A stretch of 56,893 bases of DNA from Gammaproteobacteria bacterium. Its GTDB lineage: Bacteria; Pseudomonadota; Gammaproteobacteria; Beggiatoales; Beggiatoaceae. The translations under genes were made by a program, and so were the position numbers. Location: NCBI GenBank assembly GCA_003645255.1, contig QNES01000006.1, positions 1 to 56,893 on the forward strand, in the 5' to 3' direction. The notes under the pieces are model-generated. The model ran no database searches. It saw nothing but the letters and a program-made list of their open reading frames with translations, and had not been told where the DNA came from. Positions 33,003 to 41,328 of this stretch are shown one piece after another. Within the stretch, counting starts at the first letter, position 1. Each line of letters begins with the position of its first letter.

Positions 33003-36000
33003 ATGAAATATTTAAGCTTAGGATTTATCTTAGTCATTTTATCATTAAGCGTAAAGGCTGTAGATATAGCACCTGAAGAAATTGATCGTTTACATAATGA
33101 AGCAAAACAAGCTTTTTTTGCAGCCGACTATGTTACCGCCATTGCAAAATGGCAATCCGCATTGAGTTATGCTCAAGCACTTAACCAAAAAGCTGACATC
33201 AGCAAATTTTTGGTTAATCTCGCTGCTGTCAATTATAGTCTTGGAGACTATCAAAAAGCTTTGGAATATTACCAACAAGCGGTGATTGTCGATCACGAAT
33301 TAAATGATCAAGGTGCGGAAAGTGCTGATTTAAGCAATTTGGGCATTATCCACTCTCATTTAGGTAACTATCAAAAAGCTATTACCTATTATCAGCAAGC
33401 CCTTGAAATACAAAGAGAAATTAATGATCCGAACGGGGCAAGTAATAGTCTGGGTGATTTGGGTATGGTTTATGATAATCTGGGAAAATACCGAAAAGCC
33501 CTCGTTTATTATCAGCAAGCTTTGAAAATCAAAACTGAACTGGGTGATGCCCCTGGTATAGCCAATAATCTGTCTAATATCGGAATCGCCTACAAAAAAC
33601 TCAGCGATTACCCAAAAGCGTTATCCCATTTCCAGCAAGCCATAGAAATACAACAAAAAATCGGTGACATTAGCAATTTAGCCAATAACTTGACTAACCT
33701 GGGTACTGTCTATGATAGCCTGGGAGAATATTCAAAAGCCTTAAAGCATTATCAGCAAGCCTTGCAAATACAAGGTGATAAAGGTAATTTTAGCGGTGTG
33801 GCTCTAAACCTATCTAATATAGGTGTCGTTTACGACAACCTGGGGCAATATCCAAAAGCCTTAACGCATTTAGAACAAGCCTTGCAAATACAACGTGATC
33901 TCAAAACATTTTCCGGTATCAGTACGACGCTATCTAATCTGGGCAACGTCTATAGACATTTAGGCGATTTCCAAAAAGCCTTAACGTATTTAGAACAAGC
34001 TCTACTAATACAAATAGATATTCAAGATAAGCGCGGCGAAGCTAATACTTTGACAAACCTGGCTATTGTATATGATAACCTGGGGCAATACCCCAAAGCG
34101 TTAGCCTATTACCAGCAAGCTTTGGAAATTCAACGCAAAATCGGTGAGCAACAGCGAATAGGTAATAATCTCAGCAATCTGGGCGTATTATATTACCACT
34201 TAGGGCATATTGATAAAGCGTCAGGCTATTTCCGACAAGCCTTAACTATCCGGCGCGAAATGGGCGATAAGCGGGGAGAAAGTATTGATTTATCTCATCT
34301 CGGTGCCACTTACGATAATCAAGCGCAACCTGCAAAAGCCTTAAAATTGTATCTACAGGCTCTACAAATTAAACGTGAAATCGGTGATAGACGGGGAGAA
34401 AGTAGCGTTCTTTCTAATATCGGTGCGCTATATGGCACACTGGGAAAGCATCAACAAGCTTTAACCTATTTCCAACTCGCTTTACTGATAGATCGTGAAC
34501 TCGGTGATAAAATCGGAGAGGCGGCTGATCTTTCCAATTTTGGTTTGGTGTATCAAGCACTGAGTCATTATGAAAAAGCACATACTGCCCTACAAGACAG
34601 TGTCACTCTTCTTGAAGCATTAGGCTCAAATCACCTTTGGTATGCAGTACGTGGATTAGCGGCAGTTGAAGTTCAACTGCATCATACCGACACTGCTATA
34701 ACTCATTATGAACAAGCCCTCGATCAGATTGAAACATTACGCGCCGGTTTGACAGTAAAAACAGATAAGTTTTCATTCATGCGTGACAAGCTTTATGTAT
34801 ATGATGAATTGATCACTTTGCTGCAATCCCTTCATATAAAATACCCAAACAAAGGCTATGATCGCAAAGCATTGGAAATTTTTGAGCGTAAACAAGGGCG
34901 TGTATTTCTGGAAGAAATCGGCAAAAGCGGTGCTCAACGGTTTGCCCACTTACCTGAAAAAATAACACAACAAGAACAATCACTTAGCCATAAAATCGCC
35001 AAAACACAAGCTGAATTACTATCAGCGCGTAACAAGCCCTTGCTTGAACAAGAGAGCAAACAAATCAAAAATTTAACCCAAGCTATCAAAACGCTCAAAA
35101 CGCAGCAACAAGCATTACAAAGCGAGATTAAGGAAAAATACCCGGCTTATTACGCGCTTAAATATCCACAACCGGCGACTGTAACGATTTTACAAAATGA
35201 AGTTTTACAAACAGGCGAAATAATACTGGTTTATAACATCATGGAAGATCAAACTATTTTATGGATAATAGCACCCCATCAATTTACTCAATTGAACTTG
35301 CCAGCAGGCGCAGATGAACTTAATGAAGATGTCGCTTATATGCGCGATGTGATTCTTAATCGTTTACCTGAATTAGTTGAAGAAGGCTACCCCCTCTATC
35401 AAAAGCTCATACCGCATGCTGCCCAAAAGTTGTTAACGGAAGCGCACACCCTCTATATTGTGCCTACTGGCTCCTTGTATATGTTGCCCTTTGAAGCCCT
35501 CGTAACGGATGACACTCATTACTTTAAGCCCCGCTATCTGATTCAAGATTATGCTATCGCTTACTTATCTTCGGCATCTTTGCTCAAAATATTGCGTGAT
35601 ACTGAGGCGCACCGCAAAATTCAGCCTCGCAAAAAGCTCCTCGCTTTTGCGAATCCGACATACCAGCCCTGCGGCTCAGACCAGGGTGACAACAGATCGA
35701 GGGCGGGAGCATCTATCCGCACTCAAGCTTATCGTGAATCAATAGGGGCAGTTTGTTTTCCAGCATTACCAGAAACCGCTACGGAAGCGAACTCAATTGC
35801 CTCTTTTTTTAATTCAAATGACAATGCATTATATTTAGGTGAACAAGCCAGTCGAAACACCATACTTAATTTAAATAAAACTGGGCAAATGAGTGACTAT
35901 CGCTACGTGCTATTTGCCGTTCACGGTTTATTACCCAATCAAGTGAGCGGATTAACGCAATCCGCGCTAGTTCTATCCAATGCACAAATTGAAGGTTATC

Positions 36001-36341
36001 TGACAATGGCTGACGCTTTCACCTTACAATTAAATGCAGATTTTATTAACCTTTCAGCTTGTAACACCGGGGGAGGGCAAAAAATGAAAGGTGAGGGCAT
36101 TCTCGGTTTAACTCGCGCCTTTATGTATGCAGGTACACCCGCAATTGGAGTCACACTTTGGTCTGTCGAATCATCTTCAGCCGAAAATTTAAGCGTGGGT
36201 ATTTTTGAAAATCTCAAAACAGGCAAAAAGCCGGCAGAAGCCATTCGTCAAATTAAGCTCAAAATGATAGCTGGCAAAGCCAGGCAACCTTACTACCGCC
36301 ATCCATTTTATTGGGCACCATTTGTTGTGTATGGTTTTTAA
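33003..36341 (+). CDS. Exported TPR-repeat protein with C-terminal CHAT (caspase-like) peptidase domain
   Basis: 1112 residues. A signal peptide (MKYLSLGFILVILSLSVKA) is followed by 14 tetratricopeptide units with an exact 40-residue period (LSNLGxVYxNLGxYxKALxYYQQALxIx type) to about residue 575, a coiled-coil linker (QQEQSLSHKIAKTQAELLSA) and a CHAT domain. The CHAT active-site pair is intact: H974 in LFAVHGLL and C1020 in LSACNTGGG. CHAT proteins are caspase/separase relatives; some work in gasdermin or CRISPR-guided (Craspase) defence, but those are cytoplasmic. Here the signal peptide points to the periplasm or surface. The short linker GSDQGDNRSRAGAS inside the CHAT region looks inserted. 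Confidence 0.92.
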   Translation: MKYLSLGFILVILSLSVKAVDIAPEEIDRLHNEAKQAFFAADYVTAIAKWQSALSYAQALNQKADISKFLVNLAAVNYSLGDYQKALEYYQQAVIVDHELNDQGAESADLSNLGIIHSHLGNYQKAITYYQQALEIQREINDPNGASNSLGDLGMVYDNLGKYRKALVYYQQALKIKTELGDAPGIANNLSNIGIAYKKLSDYPKALSHFQQAIEIQQKIGDISNLANNLTNLGTVYDSLGEYSKALKHYQQALQIQGDKGNFSGVALNLSNIGVVYDNLGQYPKALTHLEQALQIQRDLKTFSGISTTLSNLGNVYRHLGDFQKALTYLEQALLIQIDIQDKRGEANTLTNLAIVYDNLGQYPKALAYYQQALEIQRKIGEQQRIGNNLSNLGVLYYHLGHIDKASGYFRQALTIRREMGDKRGESIDLSHLGATYDNQAQPAKALKLYLQALQIKREIGDRRGESSVLSNIGALYGTLGKHQQALTYFQLALLIDRELGDKIGEAADLSNFGLVYQALSHYEKAHTALQDSVTLLEALGSNHLWYAVRGLAAVEVQLHHTDTAITHYEQALDQIETLRAGLTVKTDKFSFMRDKLYVYDELITLLQSLHIKYPNKGYDRKALEIFERKQGRVFLEEIGKSGAQRFAHLPEKITQQEQSLSHKIAKTQAELLSARNKPLLEQESKQIKNLTQAIKTLKTQQQALQSEIKEKYPAYYALKYPQPATVTILQNEVLQTGEIILVYNIMEDQTILWIIAPHQFTQLNLPAGADELNEDVAYMRDVILNRLPELVEEGYPLYQKLIPHAAQKLLTEAHTLYIVPTGSLYMLPFEALVTDDTHYFKPRYLIQDYAIAYLSSASLLKILRDTEAHRKIQPRKKLLAFANPTYQPCGSDQGDNRSRAGASIRTQAYRESIGAVCFPALPETATEANSIASFFNSNDNALYLGEQASRNTILNLNKTGQMSDYRYVLFAVHGLLPNQVSGLTQSALVLSNAQIEGYLTMADAFTLQLNADFINLSACNTGGGQKMKGEGILGLTRAFMYAGTPAIGVTLWSVESSSAENLSVGIFENLKTGKKPAEAIRQIKLKMIAGKARQPYYRHPFYWAPFVVYGF

Positions 36342-36345
36342 TGGT

Positions 36346-37557
36346 TTAAGTACGATATTCTGCATTAATACGAACGTAATCATAAGATAAATCGCAGGTA
36401 TAAACAACAGCATGATTATCTCCCCTAAGCCCTAACAATACCCGCACCCCAATTTCTTTCTGACGCATCACATTTTGCCCTTGTTCTTCGGTATAGCTAT
36501 CTGCCATGCCACCATTTCGTACAATACAGACATCGTCAAGATAAATTTGCACCGCATTAATCTCTAATGCTTCCACCCCGGCTCTGCCGACAGCAGCTAA
36601 AATCCGCCCCCAGTTAGGATCACTGGCAAAAAACGCCGTTTTAACTAAGGGGGAGTGAGCAATCGTATAAGCCACATCAAGGCACTCTTGTTCTGAAGAA
36701 CCTTGTTCTACGGAAATAGTGATAAACTTAGTCGCTCCTTCACCATCTAATACAATAGCTCGTGCTAAGGCTGAACAAACCTGGCGTATCATGGCAGAAA
36801 ATTGGGCAATCACACCCCCATCAGTCTTGTCATCAATAGAGAGTTTTCCCTCCCCTGTTGCTACAAGCACACAAGCATCATTAGTAGAAGTATCTCCGTC
36901 AATGCTAATACGGTTAAAACTTTCTTTGACTGTCTGATTGAGACAAGTTTGCAAAAAGTCAGGTGGTGCCGCAACATCAGTGGCAATAAATACCAGCATG
37001 GTTGCCATGTCAGGTCTAATCATGCCAGCCCCTTTAGCAATCCCTGTAACCGTGACCAATTGATTATCAATAGAATCCTGCATTGACACCGCTTTAGGCA
37101 CCGTATCAGTGGTCATAATTGCATTTGCGGCATTCTCCCAACCATTAGTATCCAGAGTGGCTAAGGTATTGGGTAAAGCGGCGCGGATTTTTTCCACAGG
37201 TAAAGGTTCCCCAATCACGCCGGTAGAAAAGGGCAATACTTCGTGAGTCACACAACCGGTTAATTGTGCTACTGCTTCGCAACAATCTAAAGCACCTTGT
37301 AAACCCCGTTCCCCAGTACCTGCATTCGCATTGCCTGAATTAATTAATAAAAATCGGGGGGCAGTCGTTGCTAAATGCTGTTTTGCAATGGTTACCGGGG
37401 CAGCGCAAAAAGCATTGCGTGTAAACACGGCAGCACAAGTGCTTTGCTTCGGTAATTCAAATAAAGTTAAATCGTTGCGCTCATTTGGTTTGATTTGAGC
37501 ATCAGCGGTGCCGATTTTAAGACCGGCAATAGGGAGGCTTTTTGGATAAACAGTCAT
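36346..37557 (-). CDS. argJ: Bifunctional glutamate N-acetyltransferase / amino-acid acetyltransferase ArgJ
   Basis: 403 residues. The ArgJ signatures are present: CAAVFTRNAFCAAPV, LLINSGNANAGTG, and GAGMIRPDMATMLVF with the autoprocessing nucleophile T186, which splits the precursor into alpha and beta chains. The end is SYDYVRINAEYRT, as in the family. ArgJ moves acetyl from N-acetylornithine to glutamate in cyclic arginine synthesis, and bifunctional forms also use acetyl-CoA. It ends 4 bases from the convergent CHAT gene. In many Gammaproteobacteria argJ directly follows secA; here secA is 3.8 kb upstream with two polysaccharide genes between. Confidence 0.96.
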   Translation of the reverse strand: MTVYPKSLPIAGLKIGTADAQIKPNERNDLTLFELPKQSTCAAVFTRNAFCAAPVTIAKQHLATTAPRFLLINSGNANAGTGERGLQGALDCCEAVAQLTGCVTHEVLPFSTGVIGEPLPVEKIRAALPNTLATLDTNGWENAANAIMTTDTVPKAVSMQDSIDNQLVTVTGIAKGAGMIRPDMATMLVFIATDVAAPPDFLQTCLNQTVKESFNRISIDGDTSTNDACVLVATGEGKLSIDDKTDGGVIAQFSAMIRQVCSALARAIVLDGEGATKFITISVEQGSSEQECLDVAYTIAHSPLVKTAFFASDPNWGRILAAVGRAGVEALEINAVQIYLDDVCIVRNGGMADSYTEEQGQNVMRQKEIGVRVLLGLRGDNHAVVYTCDLSYDYVRINAEYRT

Positions 37558-37620
37558 TTTTAATAATGATGTTAATGGTTTAATGTGGAAAAGTAGTAAC
37601 TACTCAGTTTTAGTGGGTTA

Positions 37621-37648
37621 GAAATACTATTTTTTGAAAAAATAGTCA
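37621..37648. repeat. Degenerate GAAATACTA palindrome upstream of argJ
   Basis: GAAATACTATTTTTT and AAAAAATAGTCAT, arms only partly matched. A GTAACTACTCAG piece just before it (37597-37608) resembles the end of the 28109 element. Confidence 0.45.
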
Positions 37649-37651
37649 TAG

Positions 37652-37839
37652 GTGTTCGGGATTTTTATAAACCCTTGTATAAAGGCATTTTAGCTCAAAA
37701 TGATTTTCAAGACTAAAACTCATAAATAGGAGGTTTTAAACCTTGAAGTGATTGATTGCACAAGTGTCATTTTGCTCATCGCATGAGTGAAATAAAGAAT
37801 ATTTGTTATAAATCAATAACTTGAAAAAATCCCGAACAC
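37652..37839. repeat. MITE-like element with GTGTTCGGGATTTTT ends, 188 bp
   Basis: GTGTTCGGGATTTTT (37652-37666) and AAAAATCCCGAACAC (37825-37839) are perfect 15-base inverted repeats. The interior has no frame. The flanks both begin with ATA/TAA-rich text, possibly a target-site remnant. Confidence 0.65.
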
Positions 37840-37854
37840 ATAAGACTCCAAGCG

Positions 37855-37968
37855 GTCAATTTTTCGGATTTTCGTAGGGGCAGACAGAAGTGTCTGTCCT
37901 GGCTTTCATAGCTCAGGGTCATCAGGGCGAACACACAGGTTCGCCCCTACAAAAATCCGAAGATTGAC
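37855..37968. repeat. MITE-like element with GTCAATTTTTCGGA ends, 114 bp, carrying two GGGC palindromes
   Basis: GTCAATTTTTCGGATTTTCG with GTAGGGGC, and on the other side GCCCCTAC followed by AAAAATCCGAAGATTGAC, form imperfect 26-base inverted ends. Inside lie GGCAGACA/TGTCTGTC (37879-37898) and GGGCGAAC/GTTCGCCC (37925-37946). It starts 16 bases after the preceding element. Confidence 0.65.
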
Positions 37969-38241
37969 TGCTCAGAGTATATAAGTAGGTACGCATAAGT
38001 CTTTTCGAGGCTTGATCTCCGATTTTTTATTTTCGATGCTTTCTTGAGAGCTTCATTTGAAAGTCAGTCGAAATCCGATTTTTTCCAAAAAATTTTGGTA
38101 AAAAATCATTTTATTCACCAACGCTTTTTGAAAAAACTTGGGTTTGAACCACTGTATAAAAATGTTAAAAGATTTATGTGAAACTACATATAACAAAGAG
38201 AACTGTGGAAACAAAAAAATAGGATATTTTTTAATCCTTTC
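37969..38241. other. Intergenic repeat debris
   Basis: It holds AAGTAGGTACGCATAAGTC (37985), matching the element end at 50769, and GTCAGTCGAAATCCGATTTT (38058), matching 44268, with a broken second arm. No gene is supported. Confidence 0.5.
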
Positions 38242-39528
38242 TTATAACCAATTCTTGTCATCAAACAATCCCAATACCTTTTCCTGTACTTTGGGAATAG
38301 AGACACGTAATTTTTCTGCTATTTGTTGACGTTCTTTGAATTTTTCCTGTACACTTGCCAAAATCTGTCGTTCATCTTTAGTCCTTAAATCTACGATTGA
38401 TTCACCTACCTTTACCGAATCAAAAACACCGATAAATTTACCACTATAAGCGAGTCCAATTGCCGGTACAGATTGTGAAATTGCAGCGATACAGGAATGC
38501 ATGCGCGATCCCAAAAAGAAATCACAACGACTGATGAGATATTTGACTTGCTTGTGATCGAGCGTCTCTTCTGTCAAGATAATTTTATTGGGGTACTCAT
38601 CTGCCAACAATTGGAAGACTTGACGACATGCATCCGGATCACTCTCAATGCGTCCCGTCTGTGCAAATACATGCGGTATTAAAACGACGACAGTATTCTG
38701 CTGTGCCATAAACAACTTAATGATTTCGCTCACAAGTTGTTGGTAATCGCTTTTGAAACCAAATTTGTGTTTAGCCCCAATATCATTGTAAAGAAGACCG
38801 CTAATATTGAAGCCAACGATAACCTGTCCCATCGCCTTAACCTGTTCCACCCGTTTTATGATCGTGTTATCAGGATTTTCGGCATCCAGTACAAAAGCAA
38901 CATCAGGGATAAACTGTATAGTCATCTTATCTGCCGCTTTGCCAAGAAGTTTTCTGACATATTCTACGCCTTCCTGATCTCTAGAATAAATAGCAGTGGT
39001 ACGTGCTAACACAGATCGCGCAATGGCTTTAGAAATGAACTTGTTAAAGGGTCCGTAGGTTTGCGGCAACATAATTAATTTCTTACCGCACAAGAGAAAT
39101 AGCCATTTAAACAAGGAACCGAAAATTAATCGGCGCATGTCGTAAAGATCACTAAAACTATCGCCAGCAGTAATATCAACAACCAGAGCCGTTTCCATAA
39201 TGTTCTTGAAATACGGATTACGTGCCATCAACGCCTTTTTAAGCCATGATGCCGGTATCACTTTCAAAAGTAACGCATACATTAGTAGCACATAAGCGTT
39301 TTGAGGTTTAAAGATATTTCTACCAAACCACAAATTTTTCTTATCGACGCTAAATTCTCTACCGCTGAAGGTAATTTTAAATGGTCCACCATCTTCACTG
39401 GTTTGTAAAATAACGCTTGCTTCAGGCCAATGGGTAAATATGCATTTGAGACTTGACTCAGCTAATGCCCTAATACCCATGTTTGTGGGTTTGAATGATG
39501 CACCCAATACCCATATTTTTGGAAACAT
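38242..39528 (-). CDS. Polysaccharide pyruvyl transferase family protein
   Basis: 428 residues from the ATG at 39528, chosen because AGGAG lies 8 bases upstream; the frame extends to 39570. It has WVLGASFKPTNMGIRALAESSLKCI at the start, then AAISQSVPAIGLAYSGKFIGVFDS and RCDFFLGSRMHSCIAA, the C-terminal donor-side motifs of the WcaK/CsaB family. These enzymes add ketal-linked pyruvate from PEP to capsule, exopolysaccharide or cell-wall sugars. A family 2 glycosyltransferase lies 364 bases upstream on the same strand. The two may be a small transferred polysaccharide unit between secA and argJ. Confidence 0.85.
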   Translation of the reverse strand: MFPKIWVLGASFKPTNMGIRALAESSLKCIFTHWPEASVILQTSEDGGPFKITFSGREFSVDKKNLWFGRNIFKPQNAYVLLMYALLLKVIPASWLKKALMARNPYFKNIMETALVVDITAGDSFSDLYDMRRLIFGSLFKWLFLLCGKKLIMLPQTYGPFNKFISKAIARSVLARTTAIYSRDQEGVEYVRKLLGKAADKMTIQFIPDVAFVLDAENPDNTIIKRVEQVKAMGQVIVGFNISGLLYNDIGAKHKFGFKSDYQQLVSEIIKLFMAQQNTVVVLIPHVFAQTGRIESDPDACRQVFQLLADEYPNKIILTEETLDHKQVKYLISRCDFFLGSRMHSCIAAISQSVPAIGLAYSGKFIGVFDSVKVGESIVDLRTKDERQILASVQEKFKERQQIAEKLRVSIPKVQEKVLGLFDDKNWL

Positions 39529-39892
39529 AAGATAAACTCCTATGGGTGACAACTTGAACATTAGCTTCACTCATATCTATTTCAGGGTTAAACAGAATAA
39601 TACAATTGTGTTTTTCTAAGTGACTTGCAAGGCGAGTTTGTAATTCTGGCTTACTTATTGCTTATCTAACTAAATTTTCCAGAAGCCGTTCAGAATAACT
39701 AAATCGCAATTTATGACGCTGTAAAAAAGTATAGACTTGTCCATAAATAAATTTTAACAAAATAAAAACGTAACTACTCAGGGCTTGAGCAAGGGATTGC
39801 CATTACGTATAAATATTTTTGGAAATCGCCAAAATAATATTTTCATCAAAATAATATTGTTGTAGGAGCAATTTGAGTGCAAGCAAAAATTT
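39529..39892. other. Spacer with a partial TGTAACTACTCAGGGC element
   Basis: CGTAACTACTCAGGGC at 39769-39784, then GGAAATCGCCAAAATAATATT and TTGTTGTAGGAGCAA, parts also seen inside the 28109 element. TAGACTTGTCC at 39732 recalls the 29898 hairpin end. No gene. Confidence 0.5.
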
Positions 39893-40861
39893 TCAATGTA
39901 TAGGCTTTTTCCCAAAACGGGTTTTCAATAAAATTGAGGTTGCCATAACAATATACCCCCAACTTGCTTGGGTATTAAAATTTTTTTTGAACAACAAGAT
40001 GTTTTTAAGGTTTCTTATACTGGCTAAAAAAACGATAAACAAATAATGGGATAATACATAAAATAAATTATAGTTGTGCCTAAAATAAATGTAACCAGCC
40101 TCTAAATTATAGGTAACCATTTTTAGTCTATTTTTTTCAGCAAGTTTGGCGAATTTTTTAGTACTTCCACCACCCAGATGGATAATTTCTTCTGGATAGA
40201 AGATAACTTTCCAACCTTGTTTTTTTACCCTCAAACAAAAATCGGCATCATCATAAGAAAAAAACAGTTCATGTCGAAGAAGAAAACCCATCTCATCAAT
40301 GATTTTTTTCCGCGTTAACAAGTAACAACCCGGCACCCAATCGCATTCTATAATATGATTATGATCTTGCTGCATATTATCAACCCCTTTTAAAAAGGAA
40401 ATCTTGGGGTTGGTTTTACCAATGTTTTCTAAAAATATTCGCCAAGGGGTTGGAAAATATCTGGCTGATGGTTGCAACTGACCATCTCTCCCAACTAGGC
40501 GACAACCGAGAACACCACAGTCTGAGTTTTGTTCCATAAAGTCATAAGTCTTTTGCAGCGTTTCCTGATTAATAAACGCATCAGAATTCAACAATAAGAC
40601 GTATTTGCCCTGTGCCTTTGTATAACCCAAATTATTAGCTCTGGAAAATCCGAGATTTACAGGACTTTCAATAATAATCACTTCTGGAAACTTTTCCTTA
40701 ACCAACCGCACATTACTGTCCTTTGAGCCATTATCTACATAGATAATTTCTTTGTTCAAGTTATCGGTAGAGTTTATCACAGCGGTAAAACATTCCTCTA
40801 CGAGTTCCTTGACATTGAGTGCAATAACTATAATTGATAAATCTATCTGTTTTTCCGACAT
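39893..40861 (-). CDS. Family 2 glycosyltransferase
   Basis: 322 residues. GT-A signatures: IDLSIIVIALNVKEL, YVDNGSKDS (D43), NLGFSRANNLGY, LLLNSDAF (metal-binding D94), then GCRLVGRDGQLQPSARYFPTP and GCYLLTRKKIIDEMGFL with FFSYDDADFCLRVKKQGW, the pattern of rhamnosyltransferase-type GT2 enzymes. The C-terminus has a hydrophobic segment (YVLSHYLFIVFLASI) that may attach it to the membrane. It probably takes part in surface polysaccharide synthesis with the pyruvyl transferase downstream. The ATG at 40861 gives MSEKQIDLSI; no strong ribosome-binding site. Confidence 0.9.
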   Translation of the reverse strand: MSEKQIDLSIIVIALNVKELVEECFTAVINSTDNLNKEIIYVDNGSKDSNVRLVKEKFPEVIIIESPVNLGFSRANNLGYTKAQGKYVLLLNSDAFINQETLQKTYDFMEQNSDCGVLGCRLVGRDGQLQPSARYFPTPWRIFLENIGKTNPKISFLKGVDNMQQDHNHIIECDWVPGCYLLTRKKIIDEMGFLLRHELFFSYDDADFCLRVKKQGWKVIFYPEEIIHLGGGSTKKFAKLAEKNRLKMVTYNLEAGYIYFRHNYNLFYVLSHYLFIVFLASIRNLKNILLFKKNFNTQASWGYIVMATSILLKTRFGKKPIH

Positions 40862-41328
40862 AATTATTCTTAATTATCAGTTTTAAATTACCAATTAGGA
40901 ATACGCATAAAATAACTTATAAAATACAAGGTTAATCAAAAAAATTACCTTTATGGTTGCCCTATAGGTGTTCAGACGCACGATGGATTTTATTAAATCC
41001 GCATTCATTCCTGAGCATTCTAACACGAAAAAATAAAAATACAAACCTTTTTTGAAATTTTTTAATCCAACTGAAATTTGGAAATTCCTATATTCACATT
41101 TCGCTAATGTCGGAAAAGAACAATACTAACAAAGTGGCAGATTTTTAGCCATGTCCATTTTTATCTTAATGAAAATAATAGAATTAGACTGTTTTTTGAA
41201 AAATCGGATCGAGGCTGCCTCGATTTCTAAATGAGTTAAGAATTATTTTGACGACTACAATTTCTTTTGAAAAATATCAAGTGGGTTAGAAATCCGATTT
41301 TTTAAATCGGATTTCTTTTAAGAAAAAA
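40862..41328. other. Spacer between secA and the glycosyltransferase
   Basis: It contains TATTAAATCCGCATTC (also near 48160), a decayed palindrome at 41200-41230, the 33-base repeat 41231-41263 shared with 5611-5643, and the secA terminator 41289-41315. No gene is supported. Confidence 0.55.
41289..41315. terminator. Palindrome after secA
   Basis: GAAATCCGATTT, TTTA, AAATCGGATTTC, then TTTT. It lies 14 bases after the secA stop (41329, minus strand). Confidence 0.65.

Noticed and set aside
33126-34720. 120-base periodic repeats in the TPR-CHAT gene taken as a DNA repeat or CRISPR-like array
   Set aside because: The period equals 40 codons and the similarity is protein-level TPR consensus; the gene frame is intact throughout.
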